NCBI RefSeq assembly: GCF_041146395.1
Contig: NC_090990.1
Coordinates: forward strand, 47,603,501-47,667,500
DNA from: Eulemur rufifrons
Taxonomy: Eukaryota; Chordata; Mammalia; Primates; Lemuridae
Direction of reading: 5' to 3'
DNA: 64,000 nucleotides
Part shown: piece by piece, positions 21,620 through 33,450 of the stretch
Layout of the letters: every line of letters begins with the position of its first letter
How positions within the stretch are numbered: the stretch's first letter is position 1
Notes under the pieces: generated by a model
Databases searched by the model: none
What the model was told of the DNA's origin: nothing
Seen by the model: the letters and a program-made list of their open reading frames with translations, nothing else
Position numbers and translations under genes: made by a program

Positions 21620-24495
21620 TGACAAGCTGGAAGTAGGATGACCACAGTGACCTAAGAAGAAGCTGCTGAGAAACTAGATGATGGAATAAAGCAAAAATTC
21701 CTGACCCACATATTTATTCTTTGCCCATCCCAAGACAGATGAAGCAACAAAGGCATGTGGCTCTTGGAAGAGCAATGCTTCTGGTTTCAGGTTGAAGGCT
21801 ATTCCTTTCTTTATTTGCTTTCTCTGCCTCTTCCATTGGTGAGGACTTTGAGAATATGCCATAAAATTTAGGTGAAGGTAGGCAGGCATAAATGATTTGT
21901 TCCAAGAATGCAGGAGGAAGGTCTCCCTAAACACAGCATTCATGGGTAAGAGTTTCTAGAACCTTCCAAAATTCTGTCTCCTTTTATAGCATCCCGCAAG
22001 TCCAAAGTAATGAAATAAAAGCATGGAAATAGGTAAACACAATTACAGCACCCGGATAGCTCCTTGGCAGGCAGGGGGTGTTTGAGAGCATTGGCTTGGG
22101 TCTCATTTTCCATTATCAAGCCCAGCTCTGCTGTGATCACTATAGTATTATGACCTATGGGGCAAAGACGGTACCATATGTGATATTTCATTTTTGGGTA
22201 GCTGGGGGTAGTAATGAACCAGTTGCAGTCAAGTGAATTAATCTCTCTAGCTATTCAAAAACGAAACTTCATGTACAGCAATTTGTTCTTCATTGCTAAC
22301 CCCCCACCACTGTAGCCTTTTCAAATTACTCTTCCTACAGAAAAATGGAGAGAAAAAAGAAGAAAACTCAATGAAAAAATATTTTAACCTTTGCTAAATG
22401 TTGGTATCTTTTCTGGTCCTCAGTAATAATGGCAAATGCATTCCACAGATCCACAGCTTAGAGTTCACATTATGGTTCTATTAGCCTCATACTGGCTGAT
22501 TATAAATCTTAAAAAAATGGGATAAATATTCAAAGAGTTGGTACAGCATAGATTCCAGAGCCAATTTCATACAGTTTAAATTATCAGTTGGTATTTATCC
22601 AAACGCCAAGGAGTATCCTAATCAATCTCACTCAGTAGAATTACTCAAATAATTATTGTGCATTTAATAAATAGAAGTTAATGATTAAAAACCCATTATT
22701 GAGAATTAAAGACTCTAGCATAGGTAGGTATAGACATATAACACAGCTGTTAATCCTCCATAAATTTGTTTTTAATAACACTGATGTTTTGGTTGCATAT
22801 AATAACTATTTCATTAAATCTAAATTAAATGCATGGTTAAGCATATTTAAAACATGTAAATGTAATGTGTTGCTAGCATATTTCATTTTATGTTTCCACA
22901 CAGTTCTAATAATTTTCCAAATTCAAATTGACTAGGTATAGGGAAGTCCCTGGTCATTTGTGTGATATCTTCTTTCTAATATCATTAAGGGCTCCAGAAA
23001 TTTAATACCTCTGAGTTCTAAACACATCACTAGTCAATCAGTGTGCGGGAAAGACAATTGTTTATCTGCTGGAAAGAAATGCTTAAGGACCCAACTGAAA
23101 GGGGAAAAATGCTTTTAAATAATAGCAAAAATATGCGTTTTGTTTTTTTCAAAAAATAAAGCAAAGAATCTAATAGTAAAAAAGCTATCTTGGAATAACA
23201 ATCAAGAGTGTGTTGTTGTGCATGATTTTTCATTTATGGATAGCAGGAGACATTAATATACTTGCCTATGGCTTGCGCATTACTATTCTCAGCTATGCAG
23301 AAATGGAATGTGATTTACAGCAACACATTCTTTGTTGCTGTTCCAACATACCTATTGTCTTCCCTGCATTCTGACTGGCTGGCTGGCTGAGAAAGGGGAT
23401 GGCGCTGGACCACACTCAATCATTATGGGTGTCTACAAATAGAGTAGGTGTATGTGAACTGGGATTTTTCAGCTTTGTATACCCAGCAAGCCAATCAGAG
23501 CACAGAAAGAACAATAGCTGAAGGTTTTACTGCTCTTTAAGTTTCTCCACTGATTCCCATTGCGACTGATTATATCACAGAAGTTATATAAAAATCACAT
23601 TAAATGCCAACTAAATCAAGACTTTTCATGCCTTTTTTCAAAGCAATGAAATTCAGGACAAACACTATACTATGCATGAAGATCACCACCTAGAGAGCTA
23701 AACTCTTCATTCCAGACGTCGTATTTGAAAATGGAACTAGAGAAAAGTGTAGTTTATTCATTTTGTTATTTTCTGTGGTGCTTGCACTGCTGTTTTGAAA
23801 GCCCACCATAGGAGAGCTCAATTAAGAGCCTTCATAATTTTCTCCAGTTAACTTTGATTAAATAGGCTGTCTTGGAAGGGAATTCAGTGAATTTAGGCTA
23901 TAAATTACCTACAGTGAGTTTTCAACTTTGGAGTTCTGAAATATTAGTTCTCGGACAGGCCATTTCTTTCAGAAGGGTTGTGCTTTACCAGCTGATTTGG
24001 AATGATTGTACTTTATTTTATCAGAGCGAAGAACACACGGCAAAAACTTCTTTCTGCTGGTTGGAACAACAGGTCCCTTGCAGCGTATGTGGGAAAAAAG
24101 ACATTCCTCTCTCTACCGCTGGTTGGATTAACACAAGTGTAAGGTTAGAGGTTCCCTTTAACCATGTTCTCTTAACTCGTTCATTGTTAGATAACCTTTC
24201 AGGTCATATTAGTTGCCAAAGATTAGAAAAAGGTGATGAAATGAACAGGTTCCCCCTGATGTGCTGCTTCTTAGACAAGGACTTCAAAATTCTTTATAAA
24301 TAAACAAGTTCTTGCCCATTGAGCAAATGGGAAAACCAAGGCTGCTTCAGCTCAGGACCAATTAGGATTTGAACCCATTGGAGAAGACAGTTGGCGATCA
24401 GCTGCTTACACTATTCCTTTCATGGTATTTTTAAGGGTGAGACTGAAAATCCAATAAAATCTGCTAGTATCTACACTGTAAATTCTATAGAGTGT
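21620..24495. other. Single-copy AT-rich DNA, nothing recognised
   Basis: Nearly 2.9 kb without a clear repeat, apart from a weak reversed-MIR trace near 24310-24385. A 143-codon open frame at 23872-24303 (+) begins at a TTG, not ATG. It has no domain I know, and that length is expected by chance in 64 kb. Confidence 0.4.
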
Positions 24496-24499
24496 GGTG

Positions 24500-24695
24500 A
24501 TGATGAGTTTTAGTTTCCTACTCTATGACCTCAGATCATATCCTCCAAACCTGTTTTCCTTGTCTGTAAAATGTGCTTAATAACAGCACTCACCTCATTG
24601 GGGTTTTCTTTAGATTCAGTGCTATAGTGCATGAAGGCACTTACACAGGGCTTGGCAAATGTAATAAATACAGTACTCAATAAATGTTAGGTCTT
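24500..24695 (+). mobile_element. MIR SINE
   Basis: Forward MIR: tatgacctcagatcatatcc, ctgtaaaatgtgcttaataa, cagggcttggcaaatgtaat, actcaataaatgttagg. Confidence 0.65.
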
Positions 24696-24834
24696 AATAC
24701 TATTAACATTTTACTCAGATGTATCTTCATTGTTTAAAAGCATGCCTGTTTAATAAAAACAGCTTACAATTGCAAGTGCTCTTTTTGACTTTTTAAACCT
24801 TTAACATCAATTAATTAATTCTATCCAAACATCA

Positions 24835-24960
24835 ATTTTGTGAGTTGGGTGTAGAATTATTTTATCCTCTCTTGATTACGAAGAAGGGTAAGATAAAGCG
24901 GAATTAAGTGGCTTGCCTAAGGCAGTGCTGATGCAAGTGTTAAAACCTATATCCCTCACT
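24835..24960 (-). mobile_element. MIR SINE fragment
   Basis: Reversed and decayed: gagttgggtgtagaattatt, aattaagtggcttgcctaag, gcagtgctgatgcaagtgtt. Confidence 0.45.
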
Positions 24961-26390
24961 CACTCACTTCCATGACATTGCATGGGCTTTCACACTTTTC
25001 TCCCCAGCCAGTGGGGAATGGACAGTTCATGGTTTGCATCAGAATGCAAAAGGTGTTTTCTGCCTTGCAGAATAATATTGTGGAGAGGGCAGAAGTATGT
25101 TGGCTAGAAGTGGCAGCATTTATAAACGCATGGCCAACTTTTCCTTAAAGAAAAAAAAATAGTGTCAGCAGCATTCACACTTCTGAATATATTAGGTTTG
25201 TAAATCCAGGGTGCAAATTGTTTGTAGAATCTCAATTAAAGCCCTTATAATATTGTCATTCGTAATCAGTTCCCTATGAAAACAGGGCTTCCAGAGGGCA
25301 CTAAAATCATTTGAACTTGCGATCTGTAATAGATTTGAATATTCAGATAAGGTCAGCGGTCAGAGCAGAGGCGACAGTTTTGGTCAATAAACAGGTTTAG
25401 TGAGACAAAATCTTTTTGTCTACATGGGAATGGCTTGGAGAAATTGGTTCTCAAGGGGGAATCAAAAGATTAAATTCAGCTGCGTTGCCAATTTATTTGC
25501 AGGCCAAACAAGTGTGCGATGGAAATCTTTGGAGGGGGTGGTGTCTGCCCCCGTGAGAAGCCCCTGTTGACAGCGCCAGAGGGGGCTCCCAGGCAGCTGT
25601 CCTGCCCGCAGCTGAGACTGAGCTTAACGGGGAGAGATTCCTGGGGAGAAAGAAAGAGCTTCCCAGTGCTTGGGAGGCTATCCTGGATTAAGCCAGCCCA
25701 CGGGAGGGAGAAGTATCTGTGCCGTATTGTTTTACATTGTTCCAGACGCAGCTATCCTCTCCCCTGCCCTTAAAATTGCTTTCTCTGAATTGTGCCTGGA
25801 CATGAAGCCTTAGCCGGCAAGCCGTTACACGGTTCTCTCTAGCAAGACGTGCAGGAGAAATTTCTCTCTGGTCTCAATACTAGGAAGTTTTGCGCTTCTC
25901 CTGAGTGCTTGTTCAGCTTTTAGGCTATGTGGATCATATAATTCCCCCGTATCTAGACGGTGCTCCCAGGGACCTTGGGGGCCTTCCAGGCTGCCTGGGG
26001 AGCTGTGGTGGGGCTGGGAGTGACAGCAAAGAGGGACAAGGCAATGGCCCCGGAGACTTGGATTTCAGCTTCTGCCCAGAGCACCTCTGCTTTTATGTTT
26101 TCTGCCTAAGATTTTATTTGAAGAAAGGATTCAGGGGCCAAGAAAAAGATTTAGAATGCACTGACTTAGCAACTATTTTCTTCTTGCAGCACTCAGCATA
26201 AACTCTAACCCAGAACCTAGTGACCTGCCCTCCCGCTCTCTTTCAGCTCCTCCCAGGCCACCTCCCTTCACTGGTTAGGCTTCCTCCACAGCCTTGTACT
26301 TTCAGTCCCTGGAGCAAACCAGGTCTTTCCAGCTTGATGGCTGCTGGATGGAATTCTCATCTTCTCAGCTTTATGTCTGACCCTCTGTTC
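24961..26390. other. Single-copy DNA; weak CTCF-like word near 25575
   Basis: No repeat recognised. At 25573-25589 the word gcgccagagggggctcc resembles the AG-rich core of a CTCF site but does not fit it exactly. The part 25500-26060 is GC-richer than its surroundings but is not a CpG island. Confidence 0.4.
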
Positions 26391-26394
26391 ACTA

Positions 26395-26830
26395 TAGAAT
26401 CAGCTGGGTTTACGTTCAGCTGGATACAACAGTGAAACTCAGCAGTGGCTTAAACAAAAGAGACATTTCTCTCTCTTTTACAAAGGGAGTCTAAGGTCCC
26501 TACAGTGTCTCCAGGATGTCATCTGGATTTCTGTCTTTCTTCTCTGCCATCCTCACACATGCCTTTTGCCTTTGAGGTCACTTCTTGGTCCAAAGGACCA
26601 CTGGAGCTGCAGCCATCATGGGCCATCGGTAGGAGGAAGCTGGGAGCACAAAAGGACGTTCCCCTCCCAGCCGGGGCTGCTGTCTTTAAGCAGTTTCCAG
26701 AAGCCCACAGGACGTTGTGACTTACATTTTATTGGCCAGAACTTAGTCATGTGGTCATCTCCCGCTGCAAGTGAAGCTAGAAAATGTAATGTTTTATTGG
26801 GGCAGTAATGTGCCTCTTTAAAGACTGAAG
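26395..26830. mobile_element. Unassigned interspersed repeat, second copy
   Basis: Contains tcagcagtggcttaaacaaa, ttggccagaacttagtcatg, gtggtcatctcccgctgcaa and the closing gctagaaaatgtaatg. It shares landmarks and order with 20085-20640, but here the middle (about 26450-26690) is uninterrupted. Open frames across it are incidental. Confidence 0.5.
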
Positions 26831-27024
26831 TTCTATTATTAAGAAAGAAGGGGGAAATGGAAATTAGGAGGCAACTCAGGGAGGTCTCAGGTTCAATTTC
26901 ACTTTCCTCCATCTAAAATGTGATCTTGATCTTCCCTAATATTTGCTCTCTTAGAATGCTATTCTTTTCTTTTATGGAATTTTCATAATTTATAACTATA
27001 TGTCTAACTTAAAATTTGTCTTCG

Positions 27025-27160
27025 AAGCTGGATGGTAAGTTCTCCAAAGGGAAAAACTGAGTCTTTTTTAGCCCATGCCATATAATCAATGTGCAACACA
27101 ATGCCTGTCACGTAACGTGTGAAATAAATATTTGTCATATAAAGGAACACATTAATGAAT
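27025..27160 (+). mobile_element. L2 LINE 3' end
   Basis: Forward L2 tail: ctggatggtaagttctccaa, agggaaaaactgagtctttt, acacaatgcctgtcac, gaaataaatatttgtcatat. Confidence 0.6.
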
Positions 27161-27350
27161 TTTATTTCTCTGATTGTATTTGTTGCTAGAGAGTTCAGAG
27201 CCAAATTTGTGGTTTAACGTCCATAAATGTTCAGGACTTGCTGAAGGGCATTGAGGATACTAAGTTTATTCTAGGCTCTTATTTATTTTTTCACCTCTAC
27301 TTCTTCTTTACTTTCCTAATTTATTTAATAGATTTGCTTACATTGTAGGG

Positions 27351-27542
27351 CAATGGTCCCCAACCTTTTAGGCACCAGGGACCGCTTTCATGGAAAACAA
27401 TTTTTCCATGGACTGGGGAAGGGGGAGTGGTTTGGGGATGATGCAAGCACATTACTTTTATTGTGCACTTTATTTCTATTATTATTACATTGTAATGTAT
27501 AATGAAATAATTATACAACTCACTACAGGTTAGGGATCCCTG
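27351..27542 (-). mobile_element. Small non-autonomous hAT transposon, copy B
   Basis: A 192-bp element flanked by a perfect 8-bp duplication TTGTAGGG (27343-27350 and 27543-27550). Its left end CAATGGTCCCCAACCTTTT, followed by caccagggaccgctttcatg, is the reverse complement of the right end of copy A, so it lies in the opposite orientation. The right half has an AT-rich core with near-palindromic attacattgtaatgtataat and ends at ttagggatccctg. No transposase is encoded. Confidence 0.85.
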
Positions 27543-27550
27543 TTGTAGGG

Positions 27551-28475
27551 GATCAGATATATTAGAGGCTCGTTTTAATCCATTTGGAAATTAAGGGAAG
27601 GGCATAGGTAAATAAAGACAGTAAAAGAGATAAAATTTAAGTATTCAACAGGAATGTTCCAAACAAAATTTTTGTGTGTGGGGGAAAAAAGTCCAACAAC
27701 AATAAAAAAGAATAGACATCTCTTTCAGCATATTGTTTGATGGTCCCAGTTCCAGGATGCATTAATGTTAGTAAAGAATAATTAACTAACCATAAAACAG
27801 AATGCTGTTCAAAAGTCACTAGTAAGCAGCAGGAGTTCGGTGAAGATCACACTTAGGAAGCTAAGGATGATTAACCTTTGCCTAGGTTATAAAATGGCCC
27901 ATTTGAGAACTGTTGCCACTGGATATATTACCTGGATATCAATTGGATTATTGAGTGAGAGGTTTTACATGATGTTTAGTATGATGATATATATCTGGTT
28001 ACAAACTGTTTATGACAAGTGGAAAAGCCAATAAAAGATTAATGCAGATTTAAATAGATTTTTCTTCTTTACTTGAGTTGCAGTTAATTTATGCATATAT
28101 AACTCAATACCTGTATATTTAAAAGAGATGCTAGTTTATTATTTGTAATGAAGAAAGATGGCTGTTGAATATGTAAGTGAAATTGTAATGCTGACACTGG
28201 AGCTCCTGTTTAAAGAGGATTTTCAGTTCACTGAGATTTTTCATGGAAATTTTTATTAATATTTGGTGCAAACTTTGCCAACTGAAACTTAGTTTAATTT
28301 AGCAACATTATAGATCAAAAGAGAATGCACCCTCATGAACTTGCATTAAATTAACATGTATTTCCTTGTCATTACAACTTTTTCCCTTTGATTTGTCATA
28401 AAGTGCATAGCCTGGGGCAATTTTTTAAAGATCTTTTTTCTAAAAAGTTTTATTTATTATCTTTGAATTATTCCA
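27551..28475. other. Single-copy AT-rich DNA, nothing recognised
   Basis: No repeat, RNA gene or exon recognised. Confidence 0.4.
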
Positions 28476-28479
28476 TTAA

Positions 28480-28605
28480 GAGTCTTTTGTGGACAGGGAC
28501 TGTGCCTCTTAGGCTTCTTTTGCACTTTCCATAGTGACTAGCAAACATTGTACATTTAGTAGGGGCTTGAGAAATTTTTTTAGTTTGATTGAATCAATCA
28601 ACTAA
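28480..28605 (+). mobile_element. L2 LINE 3' end
   Basis: Forward: tttgtggacagggactgtgc, atagtgactagcaaacattg, tagtaggggcttgag. It meets a reversed L2 tail to tail. Confidence 0.5.
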
Positions 28606-28609
28606 CCAA

Positions 28610-28745
28610 CCTTCCTTTCTTCCACAAGCATTAATTGAGTAACTGCTATATTCTGGGCCCCTCCCTTGCAAGGAATTAGGACACAAAGATGAATAAGACA
28701 TGAATCTCATGTCTTAGGCTAAATAAACGTTGGGGCACTGGTATA
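28610..28745 (-). mobile_element. L2 LINE 3' end
   Basis: Reversed: cattaattgagtaactgcta, ttctgggcccctcccttgca, acacaaagatgaataagaca. Confidence 0.55.
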
Positions 28746-29019
28746 TCATGATATGGATGATGCAGTAAGACCAGAGCTGAAGATTTCTCTGTCTTAGTGT
28801 GCATGTCATGGTATCACTTTGTGAAGACAAAATAAGGGAATTCAATGAGAAGACATTTACGAACCATAGACACTCCCTCTCTATGGTTAACTGAAGGAAG
28901 CCACGTAGGAAAACTGCTCTGTAAACTATACAGTGCTGCGCAAATATATCATGATCACAAATTATGTACATGTCACTCCCCATCACCGCCAAATTATGAG
29001 CAGGACGTTGGCTTACTCG

Positions 29020-29085
29020 TCTGTTTCCTCAGCACATTATAGGCAGCCATAACAAGCAATCAATAAATGTGTGCTTAGTTAAATA
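29020..29085 (+). mobile_element. L2/MIR 3' remnant
   Basis: Short forward tail with agcaatcaataaatgtgtgc. Too short to assign to one family. Confidence 0.35.
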
Positions 29086-29595
29086 CCGAAGATTCGTTTT
29101 TAGTATTATAATCATCATTACCAGTACATCAACTTGTATCTTGTTTTATTTTTATTTATTTTGTTTGGATACTGATGAGAAACCCATGTGTCTCCCCCAT
29201 TTGTGATGCTCTGACCACACTGGGGTACCCAGTGGAGCAACCTGCACGGGTTGAACCTGAGCCCCTTTGCCCTTCACTTGAACACTAGGTCAGAGGTGGG
29301 AAAAATAGGCCAAAACACAACAAACCCAAACCAAACAAACACAAATACAATAGAAACCACTTGTGGTTGAGCAGCTTTGGTCAGAGATAACAAAGACTAT
29401 TAGACCACTTGATTCTGCCTAATTTAAACTTCTGAACTAGTAGAGTTTTTCATGTAACATCAAGCTCAGATGTATTTACATGAAAAACTTGGCTACAGGA
29501 GGAAAAATTTTCATTTGTTTTTAATTCCCCAAAGCCTTTCATGCTCTCTACGAGGCTCCTATTTTGTCACTTGATTAAATTATTTCTTACTCATA
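29086..29595. other. Single-copy DNA, nothing recognised
   Basis: A-rich CAAAC-type stretch at 29312-29352. No family assigned. Confidence 0.4.
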
Positions 29596-29599
29596 TAAA

Positions 29600-29800
29600 C
29601 TGTGAACAGGGACTGTGATAGATGCTTTACACACAAAAATCTTCTTTTAATCCTGTACAAAAAGGTAATATTATTATCACCATCCTTTAATAGATGAAGA
29701 AATCGAGAAAATGAGACAGGCTGTATTACAATGTTATACAGCACTTAAGCCATACATAGAACTAGAATGGAAATTTCTGGCTCTAAAACCTGGATTTATT
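29600..29800 (-). mobile_element. MIR SINE
   Basis: Reversed MIR: gggactgtgatagatgcttt, tattattatcaccatccttt, agatgaagaaatcgagaaaa, then ctggctctaaaacctgg. Confidence 0.6.
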
Positions 29801-29869
29801 ATTATTACTATTTTAATATATACCTTTTGTTTTATTTTCTTATATTATTCTTTCAAAGGATTTTTAAAA

Positions 29870-30260
29870 CTCTAGCTCAACTTTTTATTTTGAAAATTTC
29901 CAAAGATACCAAAGAAAGATTTTAAGCTATCTTGTAATGAACATCCATATACCCTCCAAAGAGTTGAAACAGTAATTAATATTTTGCCTCCTTTGTTCTC
30001 TTTGTTTATACATATGCGCATACGCACTTTTTAAAAATTTCCTGAACTATTTGAATGGTTGTGAGTTGTGGAGTTGGTAATGACACTTCACCCCTAGATA
30101 TTTCAGCATGCACCTTCCAGGAGAAAGGACATTCTTTCTCATAACCCACAATACCATTATCCTACCTAAACAAAAGAAAAAAGTGATGGTATTTCCATAG
30201 TACCATCTACTATCCAATCCATATTCAAATCTCCCAGTTGTCTCTACCTTTTATGACTGC
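29870..30260 (-). mobile_element. L1/HAL1-type LINE fragment
   Basis: The + strand has the reversed-LINE pattern: tttttattttgaaaatttcc, tgaacatccatataccctcc, a region around tctcataacccacaatacca, and aatccatattcaaatctccc. Diverged; subfamily unknown. Confidence 0.45.
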
Positions 30261-30539
30261 AAACATGTGTTTGTGAAACACTGTGTTCTCCCTTAGATTT
30301 GACCCTCTGGAGACTTCGGAGGACACAAGGTTTCTAAGCTTAGAGCCACATTGTGGCCAGTTAGGTGATTACAGATTCCTCTATCTGATTTTACGATTTT
30401 TAGTCCAAGGGCTTTCTCCTTTTCTTTCTCCTTCCTTTGCTCCTCTTATTCCTCCTGCATTTCTTTTTGGCTTCAGTGTACTTAATTTTCGATAACATCT
30501 AAAAATATCAAATAATGCTTATTCATAAAATAGTACTTG

Positions 30540-31240
30540 ATGTACTTTTATGCCTGTATATTAAAATATATTATTTTCATTATGAAAGTCATACATTCTA
30601 ATTAGCAAAAATTTGGAAAACTCATAAATTAGAAAGAAATATTTTAAAAAATCTATTACATTCCCTCCATCTATACGTAATCATTCACGTATTCCATTCT
30701 AGGCACTTTTTTCTACAGACAGAATGCTTAAAACCAATTAGTATGATATGCACATATAATTTTGCACTCTCTCTTTTTCCCCCAACCGTTTGTAACAAAT
30801 ACACTTATAGCATAATGATTAAGAATGTAGGGCTTGGAATCAGACCATAGGAATCCAAATCCTGATTCTATCATCTATGAGCTGTGTGACCCTGGGTAAC
30901 CATATAACTCATCACCAAAATGAGAACACATGCGAGAGTGAAAGGGGACCCTACTGATAATCAACCCGAGATATCAGGCTTAAATGGAGACTGTCCTAGA
31001 ATTTATGGATACACCGCCTTGGCAAATTGCCAACCTATAAGGCTCAACTTCCTTATCTAACAAAAGATTGTTACGACACTCAAATGAAATAAAAGAGTAA
31101 ATAGCCTAGTGAGTGCACAGTAGATGTGAGCTATCATGGTCTTTATAAATATCATTTTTTATGGCCGCATAATACCCCACTGGAAGATACATCCCAGTTC
31201 ATGTCATATTCGGGGCATCATTTTTGCAGTGTTCTGGTAC
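30540..31240 (-). mobile_element. L1-type LINE fragment split by a MIR
   Basis: The left part (30540-30800) reads catacattctaattagcaaa and aatttggaaaactcataaat with a TTTTTCCCCC end. The right part (31135-31240) reads tttatggccgcataatacc and ccactggaagatacatccca. Both belong to the reversed LINE pattern whose usual text is atggctgcataatattcc. The MIR between them interrupts it. Confidence 0.5.
30800..31135 (+). mobile_element. MIR SINE with internal insertion
   Basis: Has an unusually complete head: tatagcataatgattaagaa, tgtagggcttggaatcagac, gctgtgtgaccctgggtaac. The tail is at 31060-31130 (caaatgaaataaaagagtaa, agtgcacagtagatgtgagc). Between them about 130 bp (30920-31050) is not MIR-like and is probably a small later insertion that I cannot name. 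Confidence 0.7.
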
Positions 31241-31950
31241 CTCTCCTTCTACCCCCTCCCCACTCCCCTAACTGAGAGATTGAGCCATAGACCTCACTCC
31301 ATTGGTTTTCACTGAGACTCCTGGGTATCTCCGCTTACAATAGGCATGGCCTTCGCTTATCCCCATGTCACAAAGTATGAATCCTAGGCCTTCAAGGTCA
31401 GACCTTTAGAAAGTGATGGAGTAGACAGATAAGTCTGCTCTCTTTATCCCTATGCTTGTCACAATTTCTACCCACTAAGAGTTTCATAAGAATGACAATT
31501 GCCTCAGAAAAAAAAAAAACAAACCTGTTCATAACAAGGAGGACCATCATGAAGAACCCCTTTCAAGAGACAATCACAAAAATCACTACCCCCTACAACA
31601 GCTGCTATAAGTAAGGCAAAAGCATAATAGGGAGGGAGACAGTTTGGAGCTCAGGATTCCCCACTGTTCTACTTTTTCCCTAAAGAAATCAATTCCAGAG
31701 CTCTGGAGAATGGAATCTATGTTCACCACCCAGACCTCAAGATTAACCTTTTAATCTCACCCGCCCATCCAATTGCTCCCACAGAAGTGGGGAACTGGGG
31801 GCTCATTATCTGCTACTAGGTCCCTCCCTCCAGTGTGAGTTGTCATTAAGACTTCTCTCCACTTTAGTTAAGGATGTATGGTTTGGAAGATATATATAAT
31901 ATCTACACACACATACACATAGCATTTTAAAAAAAATCTTTCTTTCTACA
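31241..31950. other. Single-copy DNA, nothing recognised
   Basis: Short A12 run near 31508 and a TA/CA-rich patch at 31890-31920. No exon. Confidence 0.4.
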
Positions 31951-31954
31951 AAAT

Positions 31955-32075
31955 ATAAGACCCCAGAGGGCAGAGACAGCATCACAATCAGCATTTTATC
32001 TCCATCGCCCTAGGATAGGACATTGCCTAGCTATCCTCAATAAATACTTGTCAAATAATGAATGCATCGGTGACA
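31955..32075 (+). mobile_element. L2 LINE 3' end
   Basis: Forward: ccagagggcagagacagcat, catcgccctaggataggaca, tcaataaatacttgtcaaat. Confidence 0.6.
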
Positions 32076-33295
32076 AAAGGAAGAAGGGGAACTTTATCTG
32101 AGGATGGACACCTTTTCTAGGATATTCTAGCTGGTTCTGACCATGTTCATGATGGTCATGATGCTTTTAATCAGTGAACATTGTTTTGCAAACAAAACAG
32201 GATTCAGTGTCCTCTTTTCCCATTGGGAGAGACTGTCATTACAATGCCATTCCAAATACAAATGCCACTCCAGATCCAGGACATGATGCATAACCAATAC
32301 TAACACATGCCATTTGAAGCTTTAACAAGACAGTCCTCCTTCAAATTTATAACAGTCTATGTTTAAAAACCTGACAAAACCAAAATGTGTTCTCCATAAA
32401 TTATAGTGGCACCATTCCTGCTGCCAAAGTGAAGGTTGTGTCAGCATTTCCATTATTCTGTGGATTGCTGTGTTTCAGGGCTTTAGTTCTTGGCTATAAA
32501 AATGCACCTTGGGTTTAAAACTGGCAAGGAACACCTCAGCCTTGGAACAAATTTCCTTCACCAAATTTTGAGAGCAAAACCAATTTGTTTATTTCCCCCT
32601 TTGTCAATGACTTTTGTGAAGAGAAACATCCATGAATTTCATTTCCAATTTCTTTTGTTTTTTTTAAAGCTGGATAGTTTTAGATCTTTACTGAACAATG
32701 GTAAAGTCTTGTTTTTGGAGTTAGAGGAAAAAAAAATTGTAAGCCTTGTTTTTAAAGAACGATATTGTTCTAAAACCAGCCATCACCACCTCTCCCCATT
32801 CTGATTTCATTAAGAAGGGTTAACAATGGTTTTATTTTTGATGTGGGCAAATCAGATGGCTACGGGCAGTGGTGAAATTTGATTATGTGATTAGGTTAAT
32901 AACCTCTCAACAACAGACCTTATTCCACAGCTACTTGTTAGGTATAATTTCCCATTGGCTTCCTGGAGAAATCATTTAGTATAACTATTCATACACTTAA
33001 TTAAATTTCTTTAGTTTCATTTAAGCATGTATTTATTTGTAGTCCCTTGGGCAAGTAACATTTTTCAATATGGTTCTTGATTGTGCTACCAGAATACCAA
33101 TTTTTAGAAAGGGAGCTGCAACTATTAATTTAGTACAATACAACATTTAAATGGCTTTACAGTTTTGACCTTCATTCCTATGAACCATAGCTTCCCTAAA
33201 ATCAGAAGCTACTTATGTCACCTTTTATTGCTTCTTCTTGAATTTTATATGTAGATACATGTATATACTTCCACCTTAATTACATTGGTTTTTCT
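32076..33295. other. Single-copy AT-rich DNA, nothing recognised
   Basis: About 1.2 kb with no repeat or exon recognised. Confidence 0.4.
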
Positions 33296-33299
33296 CAAT

Positions 33300-33450
33300 A
33301 AGCGCCTGTGCTACCCAGACACCAGGCAGGGAGGGAAGAGACATAGCCCACCCCCAGTGGTCCAGGAGGACTTCCTAGGAGAGGCAATGCCTGGGCAGAA
33401 TCCCAAAGCATGAATAGGAGTTATCTAGGTTTGAAAGGGAAAAATGCATT
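33300..33450 (-). mobile_element. L2 LINE fragment
   Basis: Reversed L2 3' UTR: tggtccaggaggacttccta, ggagaggcaatgcctgggca, gcatgaataggagttatcta. Confidence 0.5.

Noticed and set aside
23872..24303. 143-codon open frame as a gene
   Set aside because: It starts at TTG rather than ATG, has no known motif, and its length is within chance expectation.
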